Positions 16,881 to 25,886 of a stretch of 64,000 nucleotides of DNA are shown in pieces (within the stretch, counting starts at the first letter, position 1; every line of letters starts with the position of its first letter). The notes under the pieces are model-generated. The model ran no database searches, was not told where the DNA came from, and saw nothing but the letters and a program-made list of their open reading frames with translations. A program made the translations under genes and the position numbers. The stretch covers positions 3,224,001 to 3,288,000 of the forward strand of contig NZ_CP053085.1 in the NCBI RefSeq assembly GCF_013004105.1, written 5' to 3'. The stretch is from Gemmatimonas groenlandica (GTDB taxonomy: Bacteria; Gemmatimonadota; Gemmatimonadetes; Gemmatimonadales; Gemmatimonadaceae).

Positions 16881-17416
16881 GGTGCGGTCTTCACGGCGCT
16901 CCACGCCGGACACGACGGTGCCTGCCCCGCCGGCCGCGGCGCCCCGTCAGCGCGCGGAACGGTATCTGCCACCTGCATCAGTTCGACGTCGAAGATCAGC
17001 GTCGCCCGCTCGGGGATCACCGGCGGCCGCCCCTTCTCGCCGTACGCCAACTGCCACGGAATGATGAGCCGGCGCGACCCGCCCACGTTCATGCCCTGGA
17101 AGCCGAGATCCCATCCCGCAATCACGCGACGGAATCCCTGCGGAAAGCTGATCGGATCCTTCACCCGTCCCGCATTGGTCGTGTCACGCGACGAATCGAA
17201 CTTCTTGCCGTCGGTCGTCCACCCCGTGTAGTGCACATACACACAGCGCCCCGCCGAAAGCGGCGTACCCGCGCCAACCGAAAGGTCGATCGCCCTGAGG
17301 GAGAACAGTGCCATCTCCCTCCCCTCCACCGCCGGAATCGGCGGCGCATACCGAGGCGCCCCAGCACACCCCACGATCATCGTCGCCATCGCAACGCCAA
17401 GCAGTCGTGAACTCAT
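16877..17416 (-). CDS. FKBP-type peptidyl-prolyl isomerase, lipoprotein
   Basis: 179 aa from the ATG at 17416; an upstream GTG at 17452 would add 12 Gly-rich residues before the signal peptide. The leader LGVAMATMIVGCAG is a lipobox. The FKBP core is clear: VYVHYTGWTTDGKKFDSSRD, FPQGFRRVIAGWDLGFQGMNVGGSRRLIIPWQLAYGEKG and the ATLIFDVELMQV strand. Active-site aromatics (Y, F, W, Y) are kept. It is expected at the envelope as a folding catalyst. The C-terminal tail is Pro/Ala-rich. Confidence 0.9.
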   Translation of the reverse strand: MSSRLLGVAMATMIVGCAGAPRYAPPIPAVEGREMALFSLRAIDLSVGAGTPLSAGRCVYVHYTGWTTDGKKFDSSRDTTNAGRVKDPISFPQGFRRVIAGWDLGFQGMNVGGSRRLIIPWQLAYGEKGRPPVIPERATLIFDVELMQVADTVPRADGAPRPAGQAPSCPAWSAVKTAP

Positions 17417-17458
17417 ATCCTGAACACTACCTCCTCCCCCACTGCTTTTCACCCACTA

Positions 17459-17502
17459 CCCAAAACCCAAAACCCCAAGCCCCCAGCCCAAAGCCCAAAG
17501 CT
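17459..17502. repeat. CCCAAAACCC / CCCAAAGCCC degenerate repeat
   Basis: A low-complexity run of CCCAAAACCC, CCCCAAGC and CCCAAAGC units reaches the stop codon of the aldo/keto reductase gene. Related units (CAGCCCACAGCCCAAAGCCGAAAG) occur inside the 3' end of that gene near 17600-17625, which suggests that a repeat has grown into the coding sequence. Confidence 0.55.
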
Positions 17503-18532
17503 ACCGCTCACTATCCAGCATCCCCATCGCATGCGCGTCATACCGCGCCCCCGTAATCTCCCCCGCAATCTCCTCCAACCTCCTCCCTTCCTCCTCCCTC
17601 AGCCCACAGCCCAAAGCCGAAAGCGCCTCCTCCAGCTGCACCACCGTCCGCGCCCCCATCACCGGCACAATGTCCTGTCCCTGCGCCAGCACCCACGCAA
17701 TCGCCAGTTGCGACGGCGACACTCCTCTCGCCTCCGCCACCGCGCGCATCCGTTCCACCAGCGCCCGATTGCGCTCTCCAGCTTCCCCCGCAAACCGCGG
17801 CAACCGCGCACGGAAATCCGACGCGCCGGTCGTCGCCGAGCCGCTGAGCAGTCCGCGCGACAGCACGCCATACGCCGTCACCGCGATCCCCAACTCGCGC
17901 AGCACCGGCAGAATCTTCGCTTCGAGGCCGCGCGTGATCAGCGAGTATTCGATCTGCACGTCCACGATCGGGTGCACCGCGTGCGCGCGGCGAATGGTGT
18001 CGACGCCCATTTCGCTCAAGCCGATGTGGCGCACGTAGCCTGCCTTCACCAAGTCGGCGATCGCCCCGATCGTGTCTTCGATCGGCACCTGCGGATCGAG
18101 TCGCGCCGGGCGGTAGATGTCGACATGGTCCACGCCGAGTCGCGTGAGCGTATGGGCCAGCGCGTTCTTCACCGCCATCGGGCGGTTATCCATCCCGAGC
18201 CAGCTGCCGTCGGGCCCGCGCAGCGCCCCGAACTTCACCGAGATCAGCGCGCCGTGCCGGCGCCCGTCGAGCGCACGCTTGACCAGCAACTCGTTGCGCC
18301 CCATGCCGTAGAAGTCACCGGTGTCGAGCACCGTAACCCCGCGCTCCAGGGCTTCGTGAATGGTGCGGATGCTTTCTGCGTCATCGCTGGCGCCGTACAT
18401 CCCCGACATGCCCATGCACCCGAGGGCGATCGGAAACACCTGAGGTCCAGTGGCGCCGAGCTGGCGGAGGGCGCCGCCCGTGGTCGAGGTGGCGATGTCG
18501 TTCATGGCAGAACTGCTGGCAGTGTGTGTCAT
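17501..18532 (-). CDS. Aldo/keto reductase
   Basis: 343 aa; an internal ATG at 18505 is an alternative start. It is an (alpha/beta)8 NADPH-dependent oxidoreductase with FPIALGCMGMSGMYG, the catalytic GVTVLDTGDFYGMGRNE (Asp, Tyr), VKNALAHTLTRLGVDHVDIYRP, YVRHIGLSEMG and the cofactor-binding C-terminal region VPVMGARTVVQLEEALSALG. It resembles the AKR13/YakC branch. The usual K of the tetrad is seen as SVKFGALR. It is divergent from an hxlR-type regulator with overlapping promoters, so it is probably controlled by electrophile or aldehyde stress. The last 45 codons lie in repeat-like, purine-rich sequence. Confidence 0.92.
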   Translation of the reverse strand: MTHTASSSAMNDIATSTTGGALRQLGATGPQVFPIALGCMGMSGMYGASDDAESIRTIHEALERGVTVLDTGDFYGMGRNELLVKRALDGRRHGALISVKFGALRGPDGSWLGMDNRPMAVKNALAHTLTRLGVDHVDIYRPARLDPQVPIEDTIGAIADLVKAGYVRHIGLSEMGVDTIRRAHAVHPIVDVQIEYSLITRGLEAKILPVLRELGIAVTAYGVLSRGLLSGSATTGASDFRARLPRFAGEAGERNRALVERMRAVAEARGVSPSQLAIAWVLAQGQDIVPVMGARTVVQLEEALSALGCGLREEEGRRLEEIAGEITGARYDAHAMGMLDSER

Positions 18533-18538
18533 GTCCGA

Positions 18539-18604
18539 ACAGTACCGTTACAGTATCCATTGGCAACAAGGCGCCTGAAAGTGCTATACTTACCCAATGG
18601 ATAC
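18539..18604. promoter_or_regulatory. Divergent promoter and HxlR operator
   Basis: An inverted repeat GTATCCATTGG (18553-18563) / CCAATGGATAC (18594-18604) is perfect over 11 bp and 13 of 14 when extended. The right half covers the hxlR start codon. For hxlR: TTGGCA (18560-18565), 19 bp, TATACT (18585-18590), then 6 nt to the ATG. For the reductase (minus strand): TTGCCA (18561-18566), 16 bp, TACTGT (18539-18544), then 6 nt to its ATG. The two -35 boxes overlap, so a regulator bound here can block both genes. Confidence 0.75.
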
Positions 18605-18965
18605 TATCGACAGCCTGGCGGTTGCCACCGACAACGCCGAACTCGTGCGGGAGTTGCTGGCCCGCGTCGCCGACAAGTGGACGCTGCTCGTGATCGAAGC
18701 GCTGGAGCACGGCGATCCCGTGCGCTTCTCGCGGTTGCAGGAGTCGGTGGGTGGCGTGAGTCAGAAGATGCTCACCAAAACGCTGCGCCAACTCGAGCGA
18801 GACGGCCTGGTCACACGACGGGTGCATCCCGTGATCCCGCCGCACGTGGACTATCAGCTCACCGAGCTGGGCCGGTCACTGGGCGAAGCGGTGTGCGGCA
18901 TCTGGATCTGGGTGGAAGCCAACGCTGCCGCAGTCGACAAAGCGCGACGGGCGTTCGTGGGGTAG
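18597..18965 (+). CDS. HxlR family transcriptional regulator
   Basis: 122 aa winged-helix regulator: DKWTLLVIEALEHGDPVRFSRLQESVGGVSQKMLTKTLRQLERDGLVTRRV...VDYQLTELGRSL is the HxlR signature. The family usually senses aldehydes, quinones or disulfide stress. This one has a single Cys (VCGIW) near the C-terminus and none in the N-terminal arm, so the HypR-type Cys switch is not obvious. It probably represses itself and the divergent reductase through the palindrome that spans its start codon. Confidence 0.93.
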   Translation: MDTIDSLAVATDNAELVRELLARVADKWTLLVIEALEHGDPVRFSRLQESVGGVSQKMLTKTLRQLERDGLVTRRVHPVIPPHVDYQLTELGRSLGEAVCGIWIWVEANAAAVDKARRAFVG

Positions 18966-18969
18966 TCGC

Positions 18970-18997
18970 GGCAGGGATCTGACCTGCCTGTAACGTT
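18970..18997 (+). promoter_or_regulatory. Hairpin and possible ECF promoter element upstream of the sigma gene
   Basis: The hairpin GGCAGG-GATCTGA-CCTGCC (18970-18988) is followed at once by TGTAACGTT (18989-18997), which resembles the AAC-containing -35 element of many ECF sigma factors. It lies 40 nt before the ECF sigma start. The hairpin may end the hxlR transcript and the AAC box may serve autoregulation. Both are weak calls from pattern alone. Confidence 0.3.
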
Positions 18998-19036
18998 CGA
19001 CCCGCCCACGGCATTCATGAGAAAATCCCCTCCATC

Positions 19037-19582
19037 ATGACTGCCCCTATCGCCTCCCGCCGAGTGACTGACCAACCGACGCACCTGATCGATCAGGTGC
19101 GGGCCGGTGATCCGCACGCGCTCGGCCAACTCTACGACGAGTTCGCACCGCGCCTGCTGCGCGTGGCCCAGCAGCTGCTGGGTTCACGCGAAGACGCCGA
19201 AGACGCCGTGCACGACATGTTCGTGGGGCTACCCGAAGCGCTGCGGCGCTACGAAGAACGCGGTGCACTACGGGCGTGGCTGACCACCCGCACGGTGCGC
19301 GTGGCGCTCATGCGACTCCGTAGCGTGAAGCGACGTCGCGAGGACGCGCTCACGGACACCGAGCACGCTTCGCGGCACAACGCGGGCGACCTCGCCGACG
19401 CCAGCGAACTCGAACGCGCCATCGCCATGCTCCCCGACACGCTGCGCGCCGTGTTCGTGTTGCGACAGGTCGAAGGCTTCACCCACCCCGAGATCGCCAC
19501 GCTACTCGGCATCTCCGAAGGCAACTCGCGTGTGCGCCACACCCGCGCCCTCGAACAGCTTCGCGCCAGGATCACCCGATGA
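19037..19582 (+). CDS. ECF-type RNA polymerase sigma factor
   Basis: 181 aa. Region 2 is LIDQVRAGDPHALGQLYDEFAPRLLRVAQQLLGSREDAEDAVHDMFVGL. Region 4 is AIAMLPDTLRAVFVLRQVEGFTHPEIATLLGISEGNSRVRHTRALEQLR. There is no C-terminal extension. The stop overlaps the next start by 4 nt (ATGA), and the next gene encodes a protein with an anti-sigma zinc motif, the standard sigma/anti-sigma pair. The inducing signal is unknown. Confidence 0.95.
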   Translation: MTAPIASRRVTDQPTHLIDQVRAGDPHALGQLYDEFAPRLLRVAQQLLGSREDAEDAVHDMFVGLPEALRRYEERGALRAWLTTRTVRVALMRLRSVKRRREDALTDTEHASRHNAGDLADASELERAIAMLPDTLRAVFVLRQVEGFTHPEIATLLGISEGNSRVRHTRALEQLRARITR

Positions 19583-21816
19583 CTACGCCTTCGAATCTGC
19601 ACGTTGCGCATCCCTCGATGGCGACGTGGCAGGACTACCTGAGCGCACCCGTTGCCCAACGTGATCGTGCACTGACCGATCATCGGCAGCGGTGCGCCGA
19701 GTGTAAGCATACGGTGCAATTCCTGACGACGCTCGACGAGCGCGCGCGGCGACTGCCGCTCGAGGCCGCACCAACGGCGCTGCGCGCACGCATACTGGCG
19801 TCGCGCGCGGCGGGCGTTCGTGTGCTGGTGCCAGAGCATGTGGATGCATTTGGCGATGACGATGTATCCAGCGACGTGCCGACCGTTGCGGCACAGGTGA
19901 CCCGACGGTCGCGCTGGCGCATTCCCACCACCATCGCCGCCGGCGTTGCCGCGTGGTCAGCCATCGCGTTGTTCCGCGGCACACCGGTGGTCGAAGCGGG
20001 CATGATCTCCGGCACGATGACGTTGTCCACCACGCTCCCGAAGGCAGGCGAGGTGGTGACGGTGCGCTACAACGCCGGCGCGTTGTTAGGACGACCGGCC
20101 GAACTGCGATTGCGCGCGCGCATCCGCACCGTGCACGGCGAGAGCTACAATGTGAGCGTGCCGGTGGTGGAGATCGCCACGTTGCACCGCACCACCGGCA
20201 AGGAATACGTGGGTCGCTTCACGCTGCCCGACTCGGTGGTCTTTGCGGCGCTTGCCGTAGAAGACACGGCCGCGCTGGCGGTCGATGATTTGGGTGGTCG
20301 CGCCTGGGAGGTGATGCGCGCCGGGGCCAACGGTGCGCCATTGCTGTCGGCGCTGGACCAGCGCAATCACGATCTCATGGGACGCGGCTGGGAAGAAGGA
20401 CTCGCCACCACGCGGCGCATGATGCAGCTGTATCCCGACTCCATCGGGGCATGGACGTGGCTGCAAAGCTTCGAGTCATGGATGTCGCTCGAAACCGACA
20501 GCACACGGGCGGCGCACAAGCGTGCCTCGGCCAGGTTCGATGCGCGCCATCGCGCGATGCGGGATATCTCGCCAGCGTTGATCGGCACCACCTTTTGGTA
20601 CACACGGCGCACCGACAGCGTGGCCAACGCCTATTGGCACGAGCGACTGCTGCGTGAAGCACCGACCCAGTCGTTTGCGGCACAGGATCGCATGCTCACG
20701 ATTGCGGCGCGCGAACTACCTACGCGTCGCGACACCACCACCGCGCTCGCCGGTCTCGAAGCGTTGTGGCCCGATGTACCCGCCGATCGCGCACCGCAGA
20801 TCGTGTCGGCCGCGCTGCGCCTGTTGCCGCCAGCCACCGCCAACGCCGACGACCTGCTGCGGTGGAGCGACCGACTTGTTGCGGCCGATTCATCGCCGGC
20901 CACCGCGCGCTACGTCGCGGTGCGACTGCTTGCCGCTCCTGCATGGCGCGACGAAGGCAAGCGCCGCTTGCGCGCGGAGATTACGCGACTCGCTAGCGCC
21001 CGTGCGCAGCTGCGTGCGCTCGACGAATCGCGCACCGAGCAGGTGGAGCGACTGGCCCGCTCGCAGCGACTGGCACTGGCGCAACTCGGTCGTGCCTTGG
21101 CCGACGACGGCGCGCATCGCGCCGCGCTCGACACGCTGGCGCTGGCAACGGCGGCCGGCTGGGATCTGTCGGTGTTCAACACCGTGCGCGAGACCAGTCT
21201 GAAAGTCGGCGACAGTACGACCGCGCGTATCATGGCTGCACGCGTGTCGGTCGACCCGAGCACCGCACCATCGCGGCGCGCGGCCTTGCAGTCAGCGGGC
21301 GTGACACAGATCGGCGCTGCGGCATGGGCCGAGCTCGTGCGCAGTGCCCAGCGTGACCTGTCCACGCGTGTGATGGCCGGTGCCAAACGTCGCGTACTGC
21401 CTGATGTCACGCTGCGTGCGCTCGACGGCAGCAGCGCGACCCTGCGTTCGCTCTTGGCACCGCAGGTGACCGTCGTCGTGTTCTGGAGTACCGACTGTGG
21501 CCCCGCAGTGGATGCGCTGGGCGAGATTCAACGCACCGCAACCGCATTGGCCAAGCGTGGCATTCGCGCGATGACGGTGGTCGAACAGGCGCAGTCCACG
21601 CCGGCGCTGCAAAGCGTGCTGCGCACGAAATCCTTCACGTTGCCGGTGTATCTCGATGTTGGCGGCAGCGCCGGCAAGGCGTTCAACAACTGGGGCACAC
21701 CGCAGGCGTATCTGCTCGACGCCAAGGGAAATGTGATGTTCAGTGCGACATCGGATTTCGAGAGCGTCGCGTTGCGGGCGGAGGCTATGGTGCTGGCGGC
21801 GGAGGCCGGGCGGTGA
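19579..21816 (+). CDS. Anti-sigma factor fused to a thioredoxin-like domain
   Basis: 745 aa. Residues 1-60 contain HRQRCAEC (H-x3-C-x2-C), the ZAS motif of zinc anti-sigma factors, within the helical cytoplasmic part. One membrane helix follows (WRIPTTIAAGVAAWSAIALFRG, near residue 125). A long helical, TPR-like periplasmic region of about 450 residues comes next. The C-terminus (about 610-745) is a TlpA/redoxin-like fold: VTLRALDGSSATLRSLL, VVVFWSTDCGP, LPVYLDVGGSAGKAFNNWGTPQAYLLDAKGNV. Only one Cys of the usual CxxC is present. It probably holds the ECF sigma factor inactive and reads an envelope signal. Confidence 0.75.
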   Translation: MTTPSNLHVAHPSMATWQDYLSAPVAQRDRALTDHRQRCAECKHTVQFLTTLDERARRLPLEAAPTALRARILASRAAGVRVLVPEHVDAFGDDDVSSDVPTVAAQVTRRSRWRIPTTIAAGVAAWSAIALFRGTPVVEAGMISGTMTLSTTLPKAGEVVTVRYNAGALLGRPAELRLRARIRTVHGESYNVSVPVVEIATLHRTTGKEYVGRFTLPDSVVFAALAVEDTAALAVDDLGGRAWEVMRAGANGAPLLSALDQRNHDLMGRGWEEGLATTRRMMQLYPDSIGAWTWLQSFESWMSLETDSTRAAHKRASARFDARHRAMRDISPALIGTTFWYTRRTDSVANAYWHERLLREAPTQSFAAQDRMLTIAARELPTRRDTTTALAGLEALWPDVPADRAPQIVSAALRLLPPATANADDLLRWSDRLVAADSSPATARYVAVRLLAAPAWRDEGKRRLRAEITRLASARAQLRALDESRTEQVERLARSQRLALAQLGRALADDGAHRAALDTLALATAAGWDLSVFNTVRETSLKVGDSTTARIMAARVSVDPSTAPSRRAALQSAGVTQIGAAAWAELVRSAQRDLSTRVMAGAKRRVLPDVTLRALDGSSATLRSLLAPQVTVVVFWSTDCGPAVDALGEIQRTATALAKRGIRAMTVVEQAQSTPALQSVLRTKSFTLPVYLDVGGSAGKAFNNWGTPQAYLLDAKGNVMFSATSDFESVALRAEAMVLAAEAGR

Positions 21817-21985
21817 GCGCCTGCTGAGTTTGTCGGGACGGCCCTCGGTTTTCAGGTGTAAGCGAACCGAACGGGTGCCCCTCGTGGCGCGATCATTGCT
21901 CCCGCAGTGATGCAGTAATGCGCCTGCCGACTCGTCGTGTCGACATGCGCCCGTCACGGAACGCCGCGCCCCGGGAGCACGCGAC

Positions 21986-22639
21986 ATGTCACCACACGAC
22001 GAGTACGATCTCAGCCGCCGACATTTTCTGGTGGTTGGTGCCAGCGCAGCAGCGGCATCGCAGCTCATGCCGTATGCGACCGCAGAGGCCGCAACGAATG
22101 CGCCGGCAGCAGCGCCAATGGCGAACGCGCTGATGAATGTGTCGTTTAAAGTGAATGGCCAAACGCACCAGCTCGCACTCGATACGCGCACGACATTGCT
22201 CGATGCGCTCCGTGAGCAGCTGAAGCTCACGGGCACCAAGAAAGGGTGCGACCATGGCCAGTGCGGAGCCTGCACCGTGATCGTGAACGGCGCGCGCATC
22301 AACTCGTGCCTCACGTTGGCCGTCATGCATGAGCGGGACACGATCACCACCATCGAAGGCCTCGGCACGCCCGACGCCATGCACCCGATGCAGTCGGCGT
22401 TCGTCAAGCACGATGGCTATCAATGCGGATACTGCACACCGGGGCAGATCTGCTCAGCCGTTGCCGTACTCGACGAAATCAAGCAAGGCATTCCGAGCCA
22501 TGTCACGGCGAATCTCATGGTCAAGCCCGCCGTCACGGCCGCTGAGCTGCGCGAACGCATGAGCGGCAACATCTGTCGCTGCGCCGCCTACTCCAACATC
22601 GTCGACGCGATCAGCGACGTGGCAGGGGCCACCACATGA
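21986..22639 (+). CDS. paoA: Aldehyde oxidoreductase 2Fe-2S subunit (PaoA/YagT-like)
   Basis: 217 aa. The N-terminal Tat signal ([25 protein letters not shown]) predicts periplasmic export. The plant-type [2Fe-2S] motif is [21 protein letters not shown] and the second cluster motif is [12 protein letters not shown]...[12 protein letters not shown]. This is the small subunit of a xanthine-oxidase-family molybdenum enzyme. It overlaps the FAD subunit gene by 4 nt. The 169 bp upstream show no gene. Confidence 0.92.
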   Translation: MSPHDEYDLSRRHFLVVGASAAAASQLMPYATAEAATNAPAAAPMANALMNVSFKVNGQTHQLALDTRTTLLDALREQLKLTGTKKGCDHGQCGACTVIVNGARINSCLTLAVMHERDTITTIEGLGTPDAMHPMQSAFVKHDGYQCGYCTPGQICSAVAVLDEIKQGIPSHVTANLMVKPAVTAAELRERMSGNICRCAAYSNIVDAISDVAGATT

Positions 22640-23595
22640 AGCCCTTCACCTATGAGCGCGCGCTGACACCCGCCGCTGCCGCGGCCGCTGCGGCACAGAA
22701 CCCCAAAGCCAAGTTCATCGCCGGCGGCACTAATCTGCTCGATCTCATGAAGCACGAGATCGAGACACCGGCGCACTTGATCGATGTGAATGGCATCGGT
22801 CTCGATACCATCGAACCCACCGCCAGCGGCGGGCTGCGCATCGGCGCACTGGTACGCAATACCGCCTTGGCCGCCAACGAGCTCGTGCGGCGCGATTACA
22901 GCCTGCTGTCGCGTGCGCTGTTAGCCGGCGCTTCGGGACAGCTACGCAACAAGGCGACGACAGCCGGCAATCTGCTGCAACGCACGCGCTGCTCGTACTT
23001 CTATGACACGAACCAGCCCTGCAACAAGCGGCAGCCGGGCACTGGATGCAGCGCCATCGGCGGCTACAGCCGGCTGCTCGGCGTCGTTGGCGTGAGCCGC
23101 GCCTGTATCGCCACGCATCCGAGTGATATGGCGATCGCACTGCGCGCACTCGACGCCACCGTCGATACCGTGCTACCGAGCGGACGCACCCGTCAACTGC
23201 CGATCGCCGACTTCCACACGCCGCCGGGCAGCACGCCCAACATCGAGACGGTGCTGCAACCGGGCGAGTTCATCACCAGCGTCACGCTCCCCAAGCCCGT
23301 CGGCGGCGCCCACGTGTACCTGAAAGTGCGCGACCGTGCCTCGTATGCCTTCGCGCTGATATCCGTTGGCGTGATCCTGCAACCCGACGGCACCGGCCGC
23401 GTGACTGTTGGCGGCGTAGCACCCAAGCCGTGGCGCATGGGCAGTGCGGACGCGGCGCTGCCGAGTGGTGCGAAAGCGGCCACGAAGAAGCTGCTCGCCA
23501 GCGCCACCCCCACCAAGGAGAACGCCTTCAAGCTCAAGCTGGTCGAGCGCGCGCTGGGGGCGGCCATCGCGCAAGCCAAGGGAGCACGCGCATGA
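22636..23595 (+). CDS. paoB: Aldehyde oxidoreductase FAD subunit (PaoB/YagS-like)
   Basis: 319 aa. It has the FAD site [25 protein letters not shown] and the second FAD motif in the [19 protein letters not shown] region. The extra Cys-rich insert ([26 protein letters not shown]) matches the [4Fe-4S] insertion known for PaoB-type medium subunits. It has a normal CO-dehydrogenase flavoprotein C-terminal domain ([34 protein letters not shown]). It overlaps both neighbours by 4 nt. Confidence 0.93.
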   Translation: MKPFTYERALTPAAAAAAAAQNPKAKFIAGGTNLLDLMKHEIETPAHLIDVNGIGLDTIEPTASGGLRIGALVRNTALAANELVRRDYSLLSRALLAGASGQLRNKATTAGNLLQRTRCSYFYDTNQPCNKRQPGTGCSAIGGYSRLLGVVGVSRACIATHPSDMAIALRALDATVDTVLPSGRTRQLPIADFHTPPGSTPNIETVLQPGEFITSVTLPKPVGGAHVYLKVRDRASYAFALISVGVILQPDGTGRVTVGGVAPKPWRMGSADAALPSGAKAATKKLLASATPTKENAFKLKLVERALGAAIAQAKGARA

Positions 23596-25805
23596 AGCAC
23601 GACAAGCCCGCGACCACCAATCCGATCGATCAGCTCAAGGTGGTCGGCAAGGCGACCGAGCGTATTGATGGCAAGTTGAAGACGACCGGCACGGCACCGT
23701 ATGCCTACGAACGACATGACGCCGCGCCCAACGCCGCGTACGGCGTGATGGTGGGTGCGTCGATCGCGAAAGGCAAGATCTCCTCAATCGATGCGATCGC
23801 CGCGAAGGCTTCACCAGGTGTGATCGCGATTGTCACCGCGTTGGATGCGGGACCGCTTGGCCTCGCCAAGCGCAACACCGCCAAGCTGCTGGCTGGTCCG
23901 GACGTGCAGCACTATCACCAGGCCGTGGCGCTGGTCGTCGCGGAAACCTTCGAGCAGGCGACCGCCGCGGCCCAGCTCGTACGTGTGCAATACCTGAAGG
24001 CGTTGGGTTCGTTCGACCTCGCCGCGGCCAAAGCCACCGCCATCAAGCCCCCACCCAGCAACGGCGCGGCGCCCGATACCGCAGTCGGCAACTTTGCCGC
24101 TGCGTTCGCGGGCGCCGCGGTAAAGCTGGATGCCACCTACACCACACCGGATCACGCGCACGCGATGATGGAGCCCCACGCTACCATCGCCTCCTGGAGT
24201 GGTGAGAAGCTCACGGTGTGGACCTCCAATCAGATGGTCGACTGGGCGGTGACCGACTTGGCGGAGACGCTGAAGATCCCGAAGGCGAACGTGCGGGTCG
24301 TGTCGCCGTACATCGGCGGTGGCTTCGGCGGCAAACTCTTCCTGCGCGCCGACGCGCTCCTCGCCGCACTCGGCGCGCGCGCCGCCGGCAGAGCCGTGAA
24401 GGTCACGTTGCCACGGCCGTTGATGTTTAATAACACCGTGCACCGCCCCGCCACGATTCAGCGTATTCGCCTTGGCGCCTCGCGTAGCGGCGTGATCAGC
24501 GCCATCGGCCACGAAAGCTGGTCGGGCGACTTGAAGGGCGGCGGGTCCGACGCCTCGGTCAGTCAGACGCGACTGCTCTACAGCGGCGCCCATCGCATGA
24601 CGGCCACCCGTCTCGCCGTGCTCGACCTCACGGAGTCGAACGCCATGCGTGCGCCGGGCGAAGCAACCGGACTCATGGCGCTCGAGATTGCCATCGACGA
24701 GCTGGCCGAGAAGCTGAAGATGGATCCCATCGAACTGCGCGTACGCAACGACACGCAGGTCGATCCAGAAAAGCCCTCACGTCCGTTCTCCCAGCGTTCG
24801 TTGATCGAGTGCCTACGCACCGGGGCCGAACAGTTCGGCTGGAGCAAGCGCAACGCGCAGCCCGGCTCCACGCGCGACGGTCGCTGGCTGGTGGGAATGG
24901 GCGTGGCCGCCGCGATACGAGGCAATCCGGTCATGAAGTCGGCGGCGCGCGTACGACTCGACAAGGCGGGTGTGATTACGGTCGAGACAGACATGACCGA
25001 CATCGGCACCGGTAGCTACACGATCATCGCACAAACCGCCGCCGAAACGATGGGTGTGTCGCTCGACAACGTCGTTGTGAAGCTGGGCGACTCTACGTTC
25101 CCCGTGTCTTCCGGCTCGGGTGGGCAGTGGGGCGGCAACAGCTCGACGTCGGGCGTATACGCCGCGTGCATGAAGCTGCGCGAAGCCATCGTGCAGAAGC
25201 TTGGGTTCGGCGCCGACGCCGTGTTCGCGAACGGCGAGGTGCAGTCGGGCACGAAGCGCACATCGCTGGCGAGTGTTGCCGGCGACAGCGGCATGGTCGC
25301 CGAAGACTTCATCGAGTTCGGCGATCTCGACAAGACGTACGAGCAGTCGACGTTCGGCGCGCACTTCGTCGAGGTCGGCGTCGATGCCGCCACGGGCGAG
25401 ATACGCGTGCGGCGGATGCTGGCGGTCTGTTCGTGTGGACGCATCCTCAATCCGAAAACGGCGCGCAGCCAGGTAATCGGCGGCATGACGATGGGCGTCG
25501 GTGCGGCGTTGATGGAAGAGATGGTGGTCGATACGCGTCGCGGCTTTTTCGTGAATCACGACCTCGCCGGATACGAAGTACCCGTGCACGCCGACATCCC
25601 GCATCAGGACGTGATCTTCCTGCAGCAAACCGACCCGGTGTCGTCGCCCATGAAGGCCAAAGGTGTCGGTGAGCTCGGCATTTGCGGCGTGGCGGCGGCG
25701 GTGGCGAATGCCGTGTACAACGCCACCGGCGTGCGGGTGCGTGACTATCCGATAACACTCGACAAGTTGCTCAGCGGTTTGCCGGACAACATCTCAGCGG
25801 AATAG
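23592..25805 (+). CDS. paoC: Aldehyde oxidoreductase molybdenum subunit (PaoC/YagR-like)
   Basis: 737 aa from the ATG at 23592 (ATGA overlap with paoB; the frame is open upstream but this start fits the family). An N-terminal ald/xan dehydrogenase a/b hammerhead domain ([21 protein letters not shown]) is followed by the Moco-binding domain: [63 protein letters not shown] and [21 protein letters not shown]. The last carries the catalytic Glu. It oxidises aldehydes with a molybdopterin cytosine dinucleotide cofactor. No PaoD/XdhC maturation gene is nearby. Confidence 0.94.
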   Translation: MKHDKPATTNPIDQLKVVGKATERIDGKLKTTGTAPYAYERHDAAPNAAYGVMVGASIAKGKISSIDAIAAKASPGVIAIVTALDAGPLGLAKRNTAKLLAGPDVQHYHQAVALVVAETFEQATAAAQLVRVQYLKALGSFDLAAAKATAIKPPPSNGAAPDTAVGNFAAAFAGAAVKLDATYTTPDHAHAMMEPHATIASWSGEKLTVWTSNQMVDWAVTDLAETLKIPKANVRVVSPYIGGGFGGKLFLRADALLAALGARAAGRAVKVTLPRPLMFNNTVHRPATIQRIRLGASRSGVISAIGHESWSGDLKGGGSDASVSQTRLLYSGAHRMTATRLAVLDLTESNAMRAPGEATGLMALEIAIDELAEKLKMDPIELRVRNDTQVDPEKPSRPFSQRSLIECLRTGAEQFGWSKRNAQPGSTRDGRWLVGMGVAAAIRGNPVMKSAARVRLDKAGVITVETDMTDIGTGSYTIIAQTAAETMGVSLDNVVVKLGDSTFPVSSGSGGQWGGNSSTSGVYAACMKLREAIVQKLGFGADAVFANGEVQSGTKRTSLASVAGDSGMVAEDFIEFGDLDKTYEQSTFGAHFVEVGVDAATGEIRVRRMLAVCSCGRILNPKTARSQVIGGMTMGVGAALMEEMVVDTRRGFFVNHDLAGYEVPVHADIPHQDVIFLQQTDPVSSPMKAKGVGELGICGVAAAVANAVYNATGVRVRDYPITLDKLLSGLPDNISAE

Positions 25806-25886
25806 GAAGGGGCGCGATTCTTGAATGATCGAGACGCACGCGAACGTGATGCGGCTAGCCGCGCCCCTCCTACGCTGGAGTCCGTG

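Noticed and set aside
17459-17502. CCCAAAACCCAAAACCCC compared with telomere repeats
   Set aside because: The run is short, degenerate and internal to the chromosome between two normal genes; a bacterial low-complexity repeat explains it.
17531-18982. Long plus-strand open frame (483 aa) opposite the aldo/keto reductase
   Set aside because: Its translation is Arg/His/Pro-rich without any domain. The minus-strand frame carries a complete aldo/keto reductase. Long antisense frames are expected in such GC-rich DNA.
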